From Candidatus Kapaibacterium sp. (GTDB taxonomy: Bacteria > Bacteroidota > Ignavibacteria > Kapaibacteriales > UBA2268), in the NCBI GenBank assembly GCA_938031175.1, contig CALHGZ010000006.1:62001-126000 (forward strand): a stretch of DNA of 64,000 nucleotides. The letters are read 5' to 3'. The translations under genes and the position numbers were made by a program. Below the pieces are notes generated by a model that worked only from the letters and a program-made list of their open reading frames with translations, did no database searches and had not been told where the DNA came from. Below, in pieces: positions 25,474 through 34,944 of this stretch (position 1 is its first letter; every line of letters starts with the position of its first letter).

Positions 25474-26333
25474 CATTGCCCTACTTTATATGTCCATGCA
25501 TCAAGAAAAGCTCTGAATGTGGTAAGAACCTGTTTGAATGATTTACATCTAAATATCCATCTCAAAACATATATTATTGGTCTGATGGATTTAACTAATA
25601 AATTACCATATAATTTTTGAATTATGATTATGTTCCTAATGATATAATAATACTTCCAATCGGGTTTTTGTATATAATTAACTGGTTGTAACTGGCGATG
25701 TATTTTTGCATTTTTAACGATACAAATTCTGAAATTTGCTCTATCAGCTCGGATGAAATATTCTGTGTCATCAGCATAAATGAAGAAGTTTTTTTCAGGA
25801 AGACCAATTTTCTCGATAACGCTTTTATGAATTAATGGACCTTCGAAAGTTATACCAACTGCAGGTATTATTTCTTGTTTTAGATGTTCTGAGGTGATGA
25901 TTTCATTCCAGAAGCTCTTAAATGGATTTGATAAATCATAAGATATGGTATCATTAAGAAAAACTCCCCCATCAATCTCGTATCTTAGTGGTGCTTTTAT
26001 GAAACAATTGCAATTAGCTTGAATCAAATTTTCGAGACAATTGGTATCAGGAACAACATCATCATCCATTGTCCAAATCCAATTATGTCCACTTTCATAA
26101 GCATATTTCATACCAGAATATTGCCCACCTGCACTTCCAAGATTAACTTGATTGATGATTATCAAACCAGGCTCTTGTTCTAGCCATTGTGTAGTACCAT
26201 CATTACTTCCATTATTGACAATTATAATAGAATCAACTGCTCTTGATTGATTTTTCACTGCTTTGACAGTTTTCTTGAGGAGTTCAAGCCTATTGAATGT
26301 TACTATAACAGCCGCAATTTTATTTTTTGTCAT
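25473..26333 (-). CDS. Family 2 glycosyltransferase (rhamnosyl/galactofuranosyl type)
   Basis: A 286-residue soluble GT-A enzyme. The nucleotide-binding start IAAVIVTFNRLELLKKTVKA, the loop NNGSNDGTTQWL, the metal-binding WTMDDDVVPD and the acceptor-side FFIYADDTEYFIRA are characteristic of GT2 enzymes that add rhamnose or galactofuranose. It is the last gene of the polysaccharide operon. The ATG at 26333 is preferred to an upstream TTG at 26342 that would overlap the previous stop. Donor and acceptor sugars cannot be told from sequence. Confidence 0.88.
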   Translation of the reverse strand: MTKNKIAAVIVTFNRLELLKKTVKAVKNQSRAVDSIIIVNNGSNDGTTQWLEQEPGLIIINQVNLGSAGGQYSGMKYAYESGHNWIWTMDDDVVPDTNCLENLIQANCNCFIKAPLRYEIDGGVFLNDTISYDLSNPFKSFWNEIITSEHLKQEIIPAVGITFEGPLIHKSVIEKIGLPEKNFFIYADDTEYFIRADRANFRICIVKNAKIHRQLQPVNYIQKPDWKYYYIIRNIIIIQKLYGNLLVKSIRPIIYVLRWIFRCKSFKQVLTTFRAFLDAWTYKVGQ

Positions 26334-26338
26334 AAATA

Positions 26339-26806
26339 TCAAAGATGAATTTCAAATCTTTCCCATTGATTTGGTAGAACAATGTAATTATGAAAAATTT
26401 CAGTACCTTTCTTATGAGTTGGAAATTCTAAAATTTCAAGGCATTTTTCAAAATCAAACCATTTAAACTCAGTATGTTCTTTCGACAGTTTTACAATTTT
26501 ATTAAAATCGACCAACATACCAAAAACAGGAGCAAATTGAACTAAATCACGTGTCGGATTAAAAAACGAAGCTACATAAGGAATGGTACACATCTTCAAT
26601 GGATTTAGCTCCGTCTCCTCAAATACTTCCCTTATAGCGGTTTGAACAGCTGATTCGTTACCATCAATCCAACCAGTAATAACCTGCCAAAGCGATGGAT
26701 ATAAATTACTATCATCAGAGCGTTTAATTACTAGATACTCTGGTTTGTTCTCTGGATTAAATCTTACGATATGCACTTGTATCGAATCAGATATAAATTT
26801 TACCAT
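26339..26806 (-). CDS. NUDIX hydrolase
   Basis: A 155-residue NUDIX-fold protein. The NUDIX box is present: a G followed by ESAVQTAIREVFEETEL, with the catalytic REVFEE helix. These enzymes cleave nucleoside diphosphates linked to another group. PSLWQVITGWIDG and the extended N-terminus resemble dihydroneopterin triphosphate or dATP pyrophosphohydrolases, but lying between two glycosyltransferases it could equally act on a nucleotide sugar. One base separates it from the upstream glycosyltransferase. Confidence 0.85.
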   Translation of the reverse strand: MVKFISDSIQVHIVRFNPENKPEYLVIKRSDDSNLYPSLWQVITGWIDGNESAVQTAIREVFEETELNPLKMCTIPYVASFFNPTRDLVQFAPVFGMLVDFNKIVKLSKEHTEFKWFDFEKCLEILEFPTHKKGTEIFHNYIVLPNQWERFEIHL

Positions 26807-26807
26807 T

Positions 26808-27974
26808 TCATTTAAATTTATTGATGAAATTTAATATAATACTGAAATCATTTTCCCAATTATATTTATCTTTGAAGGCTTTGTATGCATTTTTCGATTT
26901 ATTTAAAACTGAATTATCTGTGCGAGTTTTAATAATAGTTTCAACCATTGCATCAACCGAATAATCATTAATCACCCATCCGGCATCTGTTTCGTCAATA
27001 ATTCTTTTAGTTGGTAACATTGGCGTTGCAATCACTGGCTTTGCACAGGCAAAATAATCAAAAATTTTATTGTGAATGGTAAAATTATTGAAATCATTGA
27101 TCTCATATGGAATTACACCAATGTCAATTTCTCCAATAATTCGTGGCAAAATTTTGTGTTCATATTTGCCCAAAAGATTTATTCTATCTTTATTTTTGCA
27201 ATTCTGAACTAAAACATTTATTTCTTCGAAACATTCCCCATCACCTGCAATAATTAAACTAATATCTTCGAACTCACCAGCAACTTTATCGAAGGCTTCT
27301 ATTAATAAATTGATTTTTTTGTCGGCACTCAGGTAACCATGATGACCAAAATTAATAGGAGGCAGATTAGAGCCAATTTTAGCACTAGAAAATGTGGATT
27401 TGAGAGGCGTATTATGAACAACACAAGTTTTATCAATAGGGAAATTATATAAACTTTCAAGCCTTTTTATCTGTTCATCGCATACAACAATTATTCCATC
27501 AGCGTTTTTGACCGCTCTTTTTTCAATTAATTCAGGAATATGTAATTTATGAACAATTAAACGTTTAAGTAGAGATTTTGAATATTTTTTCCAGACCTTC
27601 ATCGCTGCTGGGTAGTTTTCAGCCATATCAATTAAAACCGGGATATCTTTTTGATGCGCTAGTTTAGTAGCAACTTCAGCAAAATGCATCTCACGGGTAA
27701 TCATAATATCCGGTTTGATCAAATTAATGTACTGTTTAATTGAATTACTCCATAATGGATTATAAGAAATGGGGAAACTTTTAAATCGTTTACTTTTGCA
27801 TCCAACTCTGACTATGTTAATTTTACCAATTTTTTCAAATTCTTCCTCATTTTCACTACACCTTGCCATTAGCCAAACTTCGTTACCAAATTCAGCAAAA
27901 GAATTGCAAATTTTTTCCGCTCTTACGTCCCATGGGTAATAACCATGATAAACATAAAGTATTTTTCTCATCAA
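26808..27974 (-). CDS. Family 4 glycosyltransferase
   Basis: A 388-residue GT-B enzyme. The N-terminal Rossmann half begins ILYVYHGYYPWDVRAEKI, the site-1 region of FemA-like GT4 proteins; the C-terminal half has FGHHGYLSADKKINLLIEAF, LIIAGDGECFEEI and the donor-binding IGVIPYEINDFNNFTIHNKI, with FDYFACAKPVIA. It probably adds a sugar from a nucleotide donor to the growing polysaccharide on the cytoplasmic face. It overlaps the upstream membrane protein gene by four bases. Confidence 0.88.
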   Translation of the reverse strand: MMRKILYVYHGYYPWDVRAEKICNSFAEFGNEVWLMARCSENEEEFEKIGKINIVRVGCKSKRFKSFPISYNPLWSNSIKQYINLIKPDIMITREMHFAEVATKLAHQKDIPVLIDMAENYPAAMKVWKKYSKSLLKRLIVHKLHIPELIEKRAVKNADGIIVVCDEQIKRLESLYNFPIDKTCVVHNTPLKSTFSSAKIGSNLPPINFGHHGYLSADKKINLLIEAFDKVAGEFEDISLIIAGDGECFEEINVLVQNCKNKDRINLLGKYEHKILPRIIGEIDIGVIPYEINDFNNFTIHNKIFDYFACAKPVIATPMLPTKRIIDETDAGWVINDYSVDAMVETIIKTRTDNSVLNKSKNAYKAFKDKYNWENDFSIILNFINKFK

Positions 27975-28576
27975 AAAATGTACTTTACGACAATAAAACC
28001 ACCAATTAAAAGGATGAGAAAAGCTATGGATAATTTATCAAAATATTTGTCAATAAAGCCTTTTACTTTAGGACCGAAGGAATAAATCAATGAGGCAACA
28101 AGGAAAAATCTGCCGGCTCTTCCAAAAGTTGAAATTAAAACAAATGGAATTAGATCCATACCCGTAGCACCGGCAGCTATAGTGGAAACTTTGTATGGAA
28201 TAGGACTAAAAGCTGCTGTTGCTAAAAACCACATTCCTACCTCACCTCTGTATACTTCAACTACTTTATTCCAGGCATCCTGATAACCATAGAAATCAAT
28301 TATTGGTTTACCTAAAATTTCGAAAAGTGCAAAACCAATGTAATACCCAAATAAAGCACCAAAAACAGAACCCAGTGTACACCAAAATGCTGCCTTGAAT
28401 GATAACTTTGGCGAAGATATTGCTATAGCAATTAACAAAACATCTGGTGGTATTGGGAAAAAAGAAGACTCAGTGAAAGCAACAATAAATAAAGCTAACA
28501 TTGCATAAGATTTTTCTGAAAAGCTTTCAATCCATTCCTTTAAATCTCTGAGGTATTTAATCAATTTTTTTAACAT
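27971..28576 (-). CDS. YqaA/DedA-family (VTT domain) membrane protein
   Basis: A 201-residue inner-membrane protein with about five hydrophobic segments. FTESSFFPIPPDVLLIAIA and FSPIPYKVSTIAAG are the re-entrant-loop signatures of the YqaA branch of the DedA/SNARE-associated family. Relatives move lipids, including undecaprenyl phosphate, across the inner membrane. In a polysaccharide operon that uses a polyprenyl carrier, carrier recycling is an attractive role; this is inference from the family and context. Confidence 0.88.
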   Translation of the reverse strand: MLKKLIKYLRDLKEWIESFSEKSYAMLALFIVAFTESSFFPIPPDVLLIAIAISSPKLSFKAAFWCTLGSVFGALFGYYIGFALFEILGKPIIDFYGYQDAWNKVVEVYRGEVGMWFLATAAFSPIPYKVSTIAAGATGMDLIPFVLISTFGRAGRFFLVASLIYSFGPKVKGFIDKYFDKLSIAFLILLIGGFIVVKYIF

Positions 28577-28653
28577 TATCTATTCGGGGTGGGTTTTAAA
28601 AGAATATTTTAAATCAATAAGTAACTGTAATCATAATCTCTTAGGAAGTCCAT

Positions 28654-29610
28654 TTACTCGGTAATCCATACACCCATTTGTATAAATTTATCTCTTCTTT
28701 TTTTAACCAATTCTTTTTTTGGAATGCTCATTAAAGGTCTTAATTCATTCAGCAATATTTCCTTCAATATAAGATACATTTCATCGGGTTTTCGGTGTGC
28801 ACCTCCTATAGGTTCAGGTACAATTATATCAATAATACCTTGCTCTTTCAAATCCTTAGCAGTCAATTTTAAGGCTTCAGCGGCCTGTTCTTTAAAATCC
28901 CAGCTTCTCCAAAGAATACTTGAGCAAGATTCAGGCGAAATAACCGAATACCAGGTATTTTCAAGCATAAGAATTCTGTCTCCAACACCAATACCTATGG
29001 CACCGCCTGAGGCTCCTTCACCAATAATAACAACAATTATTGGTACAGTTAATTGGCACATCCTGATAATATTTCTTGCAATCGCTTCAGCTTGTCCTCT
29101 TTCTTCAGCTTCGATACCGGGATAAGCTCCGGGTGTATCTAAAAAAGTAAATATAGGCTTATCAAATTTTTCGGCTAATTCAAATAGTCTCAATGCTTTT
29201 CTATAGCCTTCAGGATGAGACATTCCAAAGTTTCTTAACAAATTAGATTTAGTATCTTTACCTTTTTGCTGTCCAACGACAATGCAGGATATTCCATCAA
29301 GTTTTGCAATACCTCCTACAACAGCAGGGTCATCTCTATAACGCCGATCACCGTGAAGTTCAATAAAATCTGTAAACACATTGTTAATATAATCAAGACT
29401 CTGAGGTCGATCCGGGTGTCGAGCTAATTGAACACGCTGCCATCTGGTCAAATTTTGATAAATCTGACTTCTAAGCTCCTCAACTTTTTTTTCCAAATTT
29501 ATTATTTCCTCCTGTATATCAAATGTTTCTCCGAGTTGGCGCATCTCTTGAATTTTGCTTTCTAATTCAATAATAGGTTTTTCAAAGTCTAAAATTAATT
29601 TCGTACCCAC
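28654..29610 (-). CDS. accA: Acetyl-CoA carboxylase carboxyltransferase subunit alpha
   Basis: A complete 318-residue AccA. An N-terminal coiled coil is followed by the crotonase-like carboxyltransferase core: [58 protein letters not shown] and [16 protein letters not shown]. With AccD it moves carboxyl groups from biotin to acetyl-CoA, the first step of fatty acid synthesis. Its start overlaps the end of a glycosyltransferase gene by 16 bases, so a housekeeping gene sits inside the polysaccharide operon. accD is not in this window. Confidence 0.96.
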   Translation of the reverse strand: MGTKLILDFEKPIIELESKIQEMRQLGETFDIQEEIINLEKKVEELRSQIYQNLTRWQRVQLARHPDRPQSLDYINNVFTDFIELHGDRRYRDDPAVVGGIAKLDGISCIVVGQQKGKDTKSNLLRNFGMSHPEGYRKALRLFELAEKFDKPIFTFLDTPGAYPGIEAEERGQAEAIARNIIRMCQLTVPIIVVIIGEGASGGAIGIGVGDRILMLENTWYSVISPESCSSILWRSWDFKEQAAEALKLTAKDLKEQGIIDIIVPEPIGGAHRKPDEMYLILKEILLNELRPLMSIPKKELVKKRRDKFIQMGVWITE

Positions 29611-31556
29611 TGTTTTTTCCTGAACAAATATTTTAACATAATATCAAAGTCTAAAGATAAGTTAACGAATTGGAGATAATAATTGTTTAATCTCTCTATC
29701 TGATTAGGAGTTAATTTATCAGCTCCAATTAAATGTACAAGCCCTGTAATTCCGCTTCTAATTCCAGATTCTTCTGCACCATCTGTTTGATAAATACCGA
29801 TGAGTGTAAGATTTCCAATTAATACATTCCAAACTTTATTTATAATATTTTTATCTTTCTGCTTTAACAAAAATAGTAATGGTAAACCTAATGACAAAAG
29901 AAAAACAGATATGACAATATCTAAAAATCTTTTATAAAATCGAATTCTGAATTTAAGTATATTATATTCAGGATTGCTGGTAAAATTCCCCGTAATCTCA
30001 TTTATCATATCAGCAATTTGTAATTCTTCAAATTCATTGACAAGGTGAAATCTGACATTTCGATAATTCCCCTCAACCATCCAATTAATCAAATCACGGT
30101 AACTGATGTTTTTATCGGTTATAATTATCTCATTTATATGGTAATTCTCAATAATTTTTTTTAAATAATCTACATTCCCGAGAATTGGATAATTAACCTG
30201 TTCATCATAATCATCATTAACAGTTACCCATCCAAAAACATTGATATTTAAATTACCACTTTGAATCATTTTTTCAATAATCGTATTATTCTTGTAAGCA
30301 TCGGTGCCAACAAAAATAATTCTCCTTTCGGAATTATCTCCAGTTAATTTATTTCTTAATATAATGATTAACCTGACTAAAGTAGTTAAGATTATTGAAG
30401 TACCAATAGTCATAAGTAGAACCCCACGACTAAATGCATATTCCTTAAAAAAGTATGTTAAAGAGGAAAGCACGAAAAATGTTATCATAAATGCCGTTAC
30501 TGAACGGCGGATAATATATTTGTTTTCAAAATAAGCACCCGTTGATATCATGCTCAAAATTAAAACTAAAGTAAGGATAATAAAAACAAGCGGATATGCA
30601 TAATCCGGTAAATTGAAAAACCCCCCAAAACGTATCTTGGTACCAACAATGAAAGTTAAGTTAATGATCAAAATATCAGAAAGTACAAGAAAAATTTCTT
30701 TACGATATTTGACTATTCTGGCAATTAGTGAACGTAAAAGAATACCAAATTTTATGAATTGTAAAAATAAATTTGATTTACTGAAATGTTTTTTAGCAAA
30801 AATCTCCATTGCTTCGTAAAAATGTTTTAATTCATTAATGGAGCTTCTTTTGGTACTCTCCCCCTTATAATGAATAATTGAGGTAGTGTGAACATATGCA
30901 ACTTGATAACCAGCTAATTTAGCTCTATAGCACAAATCCAGATCCTCACCGTACATAAAGTACTCCTCATCAAATAGACCTATTTTTTCGAAAATTTCTT
31001 TTCGGCAGAACATAAATGCACCAATAACCGCATCTATATTATAAGTTTGATTGATGTCACGATAGGTTTGATTGTATTGAGCAAATAATTTCCATCTCGG
31101 AAAAAGACTTTGCAATCCAAATAACTTGCAGAAAGATACCCACGGAGTTGGAAAACCACGCCTGCAAGCTAATTGAAAACTTCCATCCGGATTCAAAACC
31201 TTACACCCAGCAATTCCGACTTCTTTATTTTGCTCCATATAATCATACATAACTTGCAAGGTATCTTCGAAAAGCAAAGTATCTGGATTTAGTATTAAAA
31301 TATATTTACCATAAGCTTGTTTAATTCCGATATTATTAGCTTTTGCAAAACCGTAATTTTTATCGAGTTCAATAAATTTCACCTGTTCAAAAAGAGGTTT
31401 TATTTGTTTTACAGAATGGTCTGTTGAATGGTTATCTACAACAATCGTTTCAATTTTCAGATTATGACGGGAATTTGCTATTGATGTCAAGCAATTCAGT
31501 AAAAAATCTTTTACGTTGTAATTAACAATGATTATGGATATATCAATTTCTTGCAT
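29595..31556 (-). CDS. Family 2 glycosyltransferase fused to a degenerate polyprenyl-phosphate sugar transferase
   Basis: A 653-residue fusion. Residues 1-240 are a GT2 of the rhamnosyltransferase type ([18 protein letters not shown], metal site [31 protein letters not shown]). Residues about 285-400 hold four membrane helices, about 405-520 a CoA-binding-like Rossmann domain, and about 555-650 the ends of a bacterial sugar-transferase domain: [31 protein letters not shown]. The intact neighbour at 32289 has KFRSMYQNSD and LDEIPQFFNVLKGD in between; here that catalytic middle is gone. The second half is therefore probably a scaffold or carrier-lipid-binding module without transferase activity, while the GT2 half looks functional. 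Confidence 0.85.
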   Translation of the reverse strand: MQEIDISIIIVNYNVKDFLLNCLTSIANSRHNLKIETIVVDNHSTDHSVKQIKPLFEQVKFIELDKNYGFAKANNIGIKQAYGKYILILNPDTLLFEDTLQVMYDYMEQNKEVGIAGCKVLNPDGSFQLACRRGFPTPWVSFCKLFGLQSLFPRWKLFAQYNQTYRDINQTYNIDAVIGAFMFCRKEIFEKIGLFDEEYFMYGEDLDLCYRAKLAGYQVAYVHTTSIIHYKGESTKRSSINELKHFYEAMEIFAKKHFSKSNLFLQFIKFGILLRSLIARIVKYRKEIFLVLSDILIINLTFIVGTKIRFGGFFNLPDYAYPLVFIILTLVLILSMISTGAYFENKYIIRRSVTAFMITFFVLSSLTYFFKEYAFSRGVLLMTIGTSIILTTLVRLIIILRNKLTGDNSERRIIFVGTDAYKNNTIIEKMIQSGNLNINVFGWVTVNDDYDEQVNYPILGNVDYLKKIIENYHINEIIITDKNISYRDLINWMVEGNYRNVRFHLVNEFEELQIADMINEITGNFTSNPEYNILKFRIRFYKRFLDIVISVFLLSLGLPLLFLLKQKDKNIINKVWNVLIGNLTLIGIYQTDGAEESGIRSGITGLVHLIGADKLTPNQIERLNNYYLQFVNLSLDFDIMLKYLFRKKQWVRN

Positions 31557-31572
31557 CAGTTAATTTTATAAT

Positions 31573-32286
31573 TTATTTATTAATTGAGGCACCTTTAAAT
31601 CTAAGTTTCCAGACTAACCAGATAGCTTCCCAAATGATTTTTTTATTCATTTTAGATACCCCACTTCTTCTATCTATAAAAATGATAGGTATTTCTTTAA
31701 TACGGGCACCAAGCTTCCACATTCTATAATTCATTTCAATTTGAAAGCCATAACCATTAGAGTGAATAGATTTCAAATTGATTTTTTTAAGCATTGAAGC
31801 TCTAAAGCATTTAAAACCACCAGTAGTATCTTTAACAGGCAAGCAGGTAACAAATCGGGTATAAATACTGGCGAAATAACTTAGTAATAATCTTCTCAAT
31901 GGCCAATTTACAACGTTTACACCTGTAATATACCTGGAACCAATCACTAAATCATTATTTTCTATTTCCTTCAGAAAAACTGGCAACTCATTAGGATCAT
32001 GGGAAAAATCAGCATCCATTTCTAATATATAATCATAATTTCTTTCGAGTGCCCACTGAAAACCTTCACAATATGCTTTTCCTAATCCGCTTTTTTCAGG
32101 TCTGATAATTAAGTTCACCCGGGAATCATTTTTCATTACACTTTTAACAATTTCAGCTGTACCATCTGGTGAACTATCATCAACGACAAGGATATGCATT
32201 TCAGGTACTATTTCCAAAATCTTATTGATAAGGTTTTCGATATTTTCAGCTTCATTATATGTCGGTATTACAACAATAGATTTCAT
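31573..32286 (-). CDS. Polyprenol-phosphate mannosyltransferase-like family 2 glycosyltransferase
   Basis: A 237-residue soluble GT2 of the Dpm1 group: SIVVIPTYNEAENIENLI, VVDDSSPDGTAEIV, EMDADFSHDPNELP, GSRYITG and FKCFRASMLKKI. Dpm1-type enzymes charge a polyprenyl phosphate with mannose or another hexose at the inner membrane. No C-terminal membrane domain is present, which fits the short bacterial form. The ATG at 32286 is used, two bases after the previous stop; an upstream start would run into the neighbour. Confidence 0.9.
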   Translation of the reverse strand: MKSIVVIPTYNEAENIENLINKILEIVPEMHILVVDDSSPDGTAEIVKSVMKNDSRVNLIIRPEKSGLGKAYCEGFQWALERNYDYILEMDADFSHDPNELPVFLKEIENNDLVIGSRYITGVNVVNWPLRRLLLSYFASIYTRFVTCLPVKDTTGGFKCFRASMLKKINLKSIHSNGYGFQIEMNYRMWKLGARIKEIPIIFIDRRSGVSKMNKKIIWEAIWLVWKLRFKGASINK

Positions 32287-32288
32287 AA

Positions 32289-33770
32289 TTATGCTTGTCC
32301 GTGACCAGAGATAACGCACCAAATCGTGCGGATTATAATCTCAGTATCTAATTTTAATGACATATTCTCAATATAATAAAAGTCATCTTTAAGTCTGTTA
32401 ATTATTTCTTCTTCATTAAGTATGTGCGGTTTATACTTGATTTGCCACCAGCCTGTTATACCAGGCCTAACTATAAGCCGCCGTTTATAAAATGGAATAG
32501 TTTTAGAGAATTTTTCTACTAGGCTTTTTTGCTCCGGTCTAGGACCAACTATTGACATATCTCCCTTTAAGACATTAAAGAATTGAGGAATTTCGTCCAA
32601 ATGTGTTTTTCTTAGTAATTTACCAAATGGTGTAACTCTTGGATCATTAACTTTAGTCCAATCCTCTATCTTATCAGAATTTTGGTACATTGATCGAAAT
32701 TTATACATTTTAAACTCTTTACCATTTTTACCCACTCTATATTGAGTATACAATACAGGTCCTTTGCTTGTAAGTTTAATTAATATTGCAATTAATGCCC
32801 ATAAAGGTAAACCAAGAGTCAGAATTAAAAAACTTAGTATTAAATCTAATATACGTTTGACTACTTCCTGCCATGGTTTAAGTAATTGAGTACTTATTTC
32901 AATTAAGGGAATACCATATAAATTTTGTGTTCTTGTTTGTCCGGTAAATATTTCGTACAGATCTGGCTCAATCATAAATCTTACATTTTGTTCACCACAA
33001 ATTTCAGCTATACGAAGTAAAATTCTACTGTGAGGATTTTCAGCAGTAACAATTAATTCTAATGGTGAATATTCCTGAAGAATTTTTTCTAATTCTGATG
33101 CATTTCCCAGTAACAATGATAATTCATTTGGGTTAGCAATTTCTAAAACCTCTTCATAGTTTTCATTATCCAATAATAAAATCCCTAAACACTCGTATCC
33201 CCATGCTTTAGAAGTGTTTATTTTATGATAAAATTCAAAGGCTTTCTTAGGGCTACCCAATATTAATATTGGTATTGAAATTATTCCTTTGATTCTTAAT
33301 TGTCTCTGTAATCGGCGTGATAAAGTTCTAAAAAGAATAACAGAAAATGATAATAACAAAAAATAGATTATGAAAAGTAATCTTGGCGATTGATTGCTTT
33401 CCATTAAAATGAAGAATACCATTATGAAGCAACCGACAAAGACAACTTTTAGAACTGAAAAAATCTCGTCAAATGGTGAACGTTCGTACCAGTTTTTGTA
33501 CATCCCACCAAAAAAGAAAACTAAATACCAATATAATACTACTACTGCCCCTGTAATAGTGAAATCTAAAAAATTAGGTACAAAATGGTTATCAAACAAT
33601 CCAAATTTAAAGCGGATTAAATACTGAACTACATAGCTGATGGAAAAAGCAAAAAAATCTGCTATAACTTGTAATAAAATTTGATAATGTATATTACGGA
33701 TAGGAATGAGTAATTCTTTCCTAAAATTTTTGTTTTTCTTAACTTTTTCTATTTTATCTAATTTATCCAT
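32289..33770 (-). CDS. Polyprenyl glycosylphosphotransferase (WbaP/WcaJ type)
   Basis: A 493-residue initiating enzyme that puts the first sugar phosphate on undecaprenyl phosphate. Four N-terminal helices (about 25-150) are followed by a Rossmann CoA-binding-like domain and the membrane-embedded transferase core: VVKRILDLILSFLI, GPVLYTQYRVGKNG, YKFRSMYQNSDKI, RKTHLDEIPQFFNVLKGDMS, VGPRPEQ and RPGITGWWQI. All key motifs are intact. The ATG at 33770, overlapping the upstream gene by eight bases, is preferred to an upstream start at 33839 deep in that gene. Confidence 0.92.
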   Translation of the reverse strand: MDKLDKIEKVKKNKNFRKELLIPIRNIHYQILLQVIADFFAFSISYVVQYLIRFKFGLFDNHFVPNFLDFTITGAVVVLYWYLVFFFGGMYKNWYERSPFDEIFSVLKVVFVGCFIMVFFILMESNQSPRLLFIIYFLLLSFSVILFRTLSRRLQRQLRIKGIISIPILILGSPKKAFEFYHKINTSKAWGYECLGILLLDNENYEEVLEIANPNELSLLLGNASELEKILQEYSPLELIVTAENPHSRILLRIAEICGEQNVRFMIEPDLYEIFTGQTRTQNLYGIPLIEISTQLLKPWQEVVKRILDLILSFLILTLGLPLWALIAILIKLTSKGPVLYTQYRVGKNGKEFKMYKFRSMYQNSDKIEDWTKVNDPRVTPFGKLLRKTHLDEIPQFFNVLKGDMSIVGPRPEQKSLVEKFSKTIPFYKRRLIVRPGITGWWQIKYKPHILNEEEIINRLKDDFYYIENMSLKLDTEIIIRTIWCVISGHGQA

Positions 33771-34941
33771 TAGTGCTTTGCAATCCTTCTCTAGACCAAC
33801 TTGAATTTTGACCACCAGATATAAATCTGAATATAGCACATAAAAAACCCCAGTTCATTAATAATATAAACAATGGAATATGTCCAAATCTGAAGTTATA
33901 GCCAAATTTCTCACTTATGAAACCAATTAATCCAAATGCAAACAAAATAAGCATTGAAAATAACAAAAAATACCAAAGCAATGTATAAGGAGTGATTAGG
34001 AATATAGATACAGCAAAAATAATTAAAAAGATTGGGGAAAACCATCTTAAAATTTTATGAAACCATATAAAAAAAGCTGGCGAGCCAATAGCTGGGCTCA
34101 TAATTTTTGGACTTGATGCAATTGTAGCCATACCTCCTGCTGCAAGACGAATTCTTCTATTGAATTCATTTTTGGTATTTTTTTCTCTTACATCTATTGT
34201 TAAAGCTTCATCTGATACTATTACTCTTTTCCCTTTGATTATAGTCTGATATATTTGATACATATCATCACATACCTTGTCATTGGGAATTCTTGAAAAA
34301 TAATTTCTTCTAATTGCATAAACACCGAAATTATTAACAGTCGAACTAATTTTGCTTTCGCAACGCCTCAAAAAGTTTTCGTATTGCTGATAACTATTTT
34401 CTCCTTGAGTACCGGCATTTCCAGTAATTTCACCATTTTGATAGTATATATTGCTTTGAACAAGGGCTATAGAATCATCAGATAAGTATTTCACTAAATT
34501 ATGCAATGTTTGTGGTGTTAATCTTAAATCTGCATCCATAAAAACTACTACATCAGTGTCAGCGAATTCAATAAGCTTATTAATCGTTGCATTTTTACCT
34601 GAATGTTCAAGCTCAATTACGATTATATTAGGGTATTCTTTTTGTAATTCCTTCACAATTTCTACAGTTCTATCGGTTGAGCCATCAGATCCAATGACAA
34701 CTTTAATTTTGTCTGGAGGATAATTTGACTTAAAAATAGATTCAACCAATTCAGGAATATTATCTTCTTCATTATATGCAGCAACCAATATAGTTAGATC
34801 TGGCTCATAATTGGGATTAATCTGTATTTTATTCTTTTTGAGTTTTGCCCATACATACAAGATTAACGGATATAAAGCATAAGTCAAAACTGTGGTTATT
34901 ATTCCAATCCAAATTAATATTAAAATGACTTGCTCAATCAT
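33763..34941 (-). CDS. Membrane-anchored family 2 glycosyltransferase
   Basis: A 392-residue processive-type GT2: an N-terminal helix, the catalytic domain (LTILVAAYNEEDNIPELVES, VIGSDGSTDRTVEIV, VVFMDADLRLTP, a QxxRW-region equivalent around NRRIRLAAGGMATI) and three C-terminal helices (about 280-375). This layout resembles cellulose- and hyaluronan-synthase-like enzymes that polymerise or extend at the membrane, though the usual QRxRW is degenerate. It lies three bases after the Wzi-like gene. Confidence 0.87.
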   Translation of the reverse strand: MIEQVILILIWIGIITTVLTYALYPLILYVWAKLKKNKIQINPNYEPDLTILVAAYNEEDNIPELVESIFKSNYPPDKIKVVIGSDGSTDRTVEIVKELQKEYPNIIVIELEHSGKNATINKLIEFADTDVVVFMDADLRLTPQTLHNLVKYLSDDSIALVQSNIYYQNGEITGNAGTQGENSYQQYENFLRRCESKISSTVNNFGVYAIRRNYFSRIPNDKVCDDMYQIYQTIIKGKRVIVSDEALTIDVREKNTKNEFNRRIRLAAGGMATIASSPKIMSPAIGSPAFFIWFHKILRWFSPIFLIIFAVSIFLITPYTLLWYFLLFSMLILFAFGLIGFISEKFGYNFRFGHIPLFILLMNWGFLCAIFRFISGGQNSSWSREGLQSTNG

Positions 34942-34944
34942 ATA

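Noticed and set aside
33771..33839. Longer N-terminus for the WbaP/WcaJ-type transferase
   Set aside because: It would lie within the upstream glycosyltransferase gene and add a non-conserved segment.
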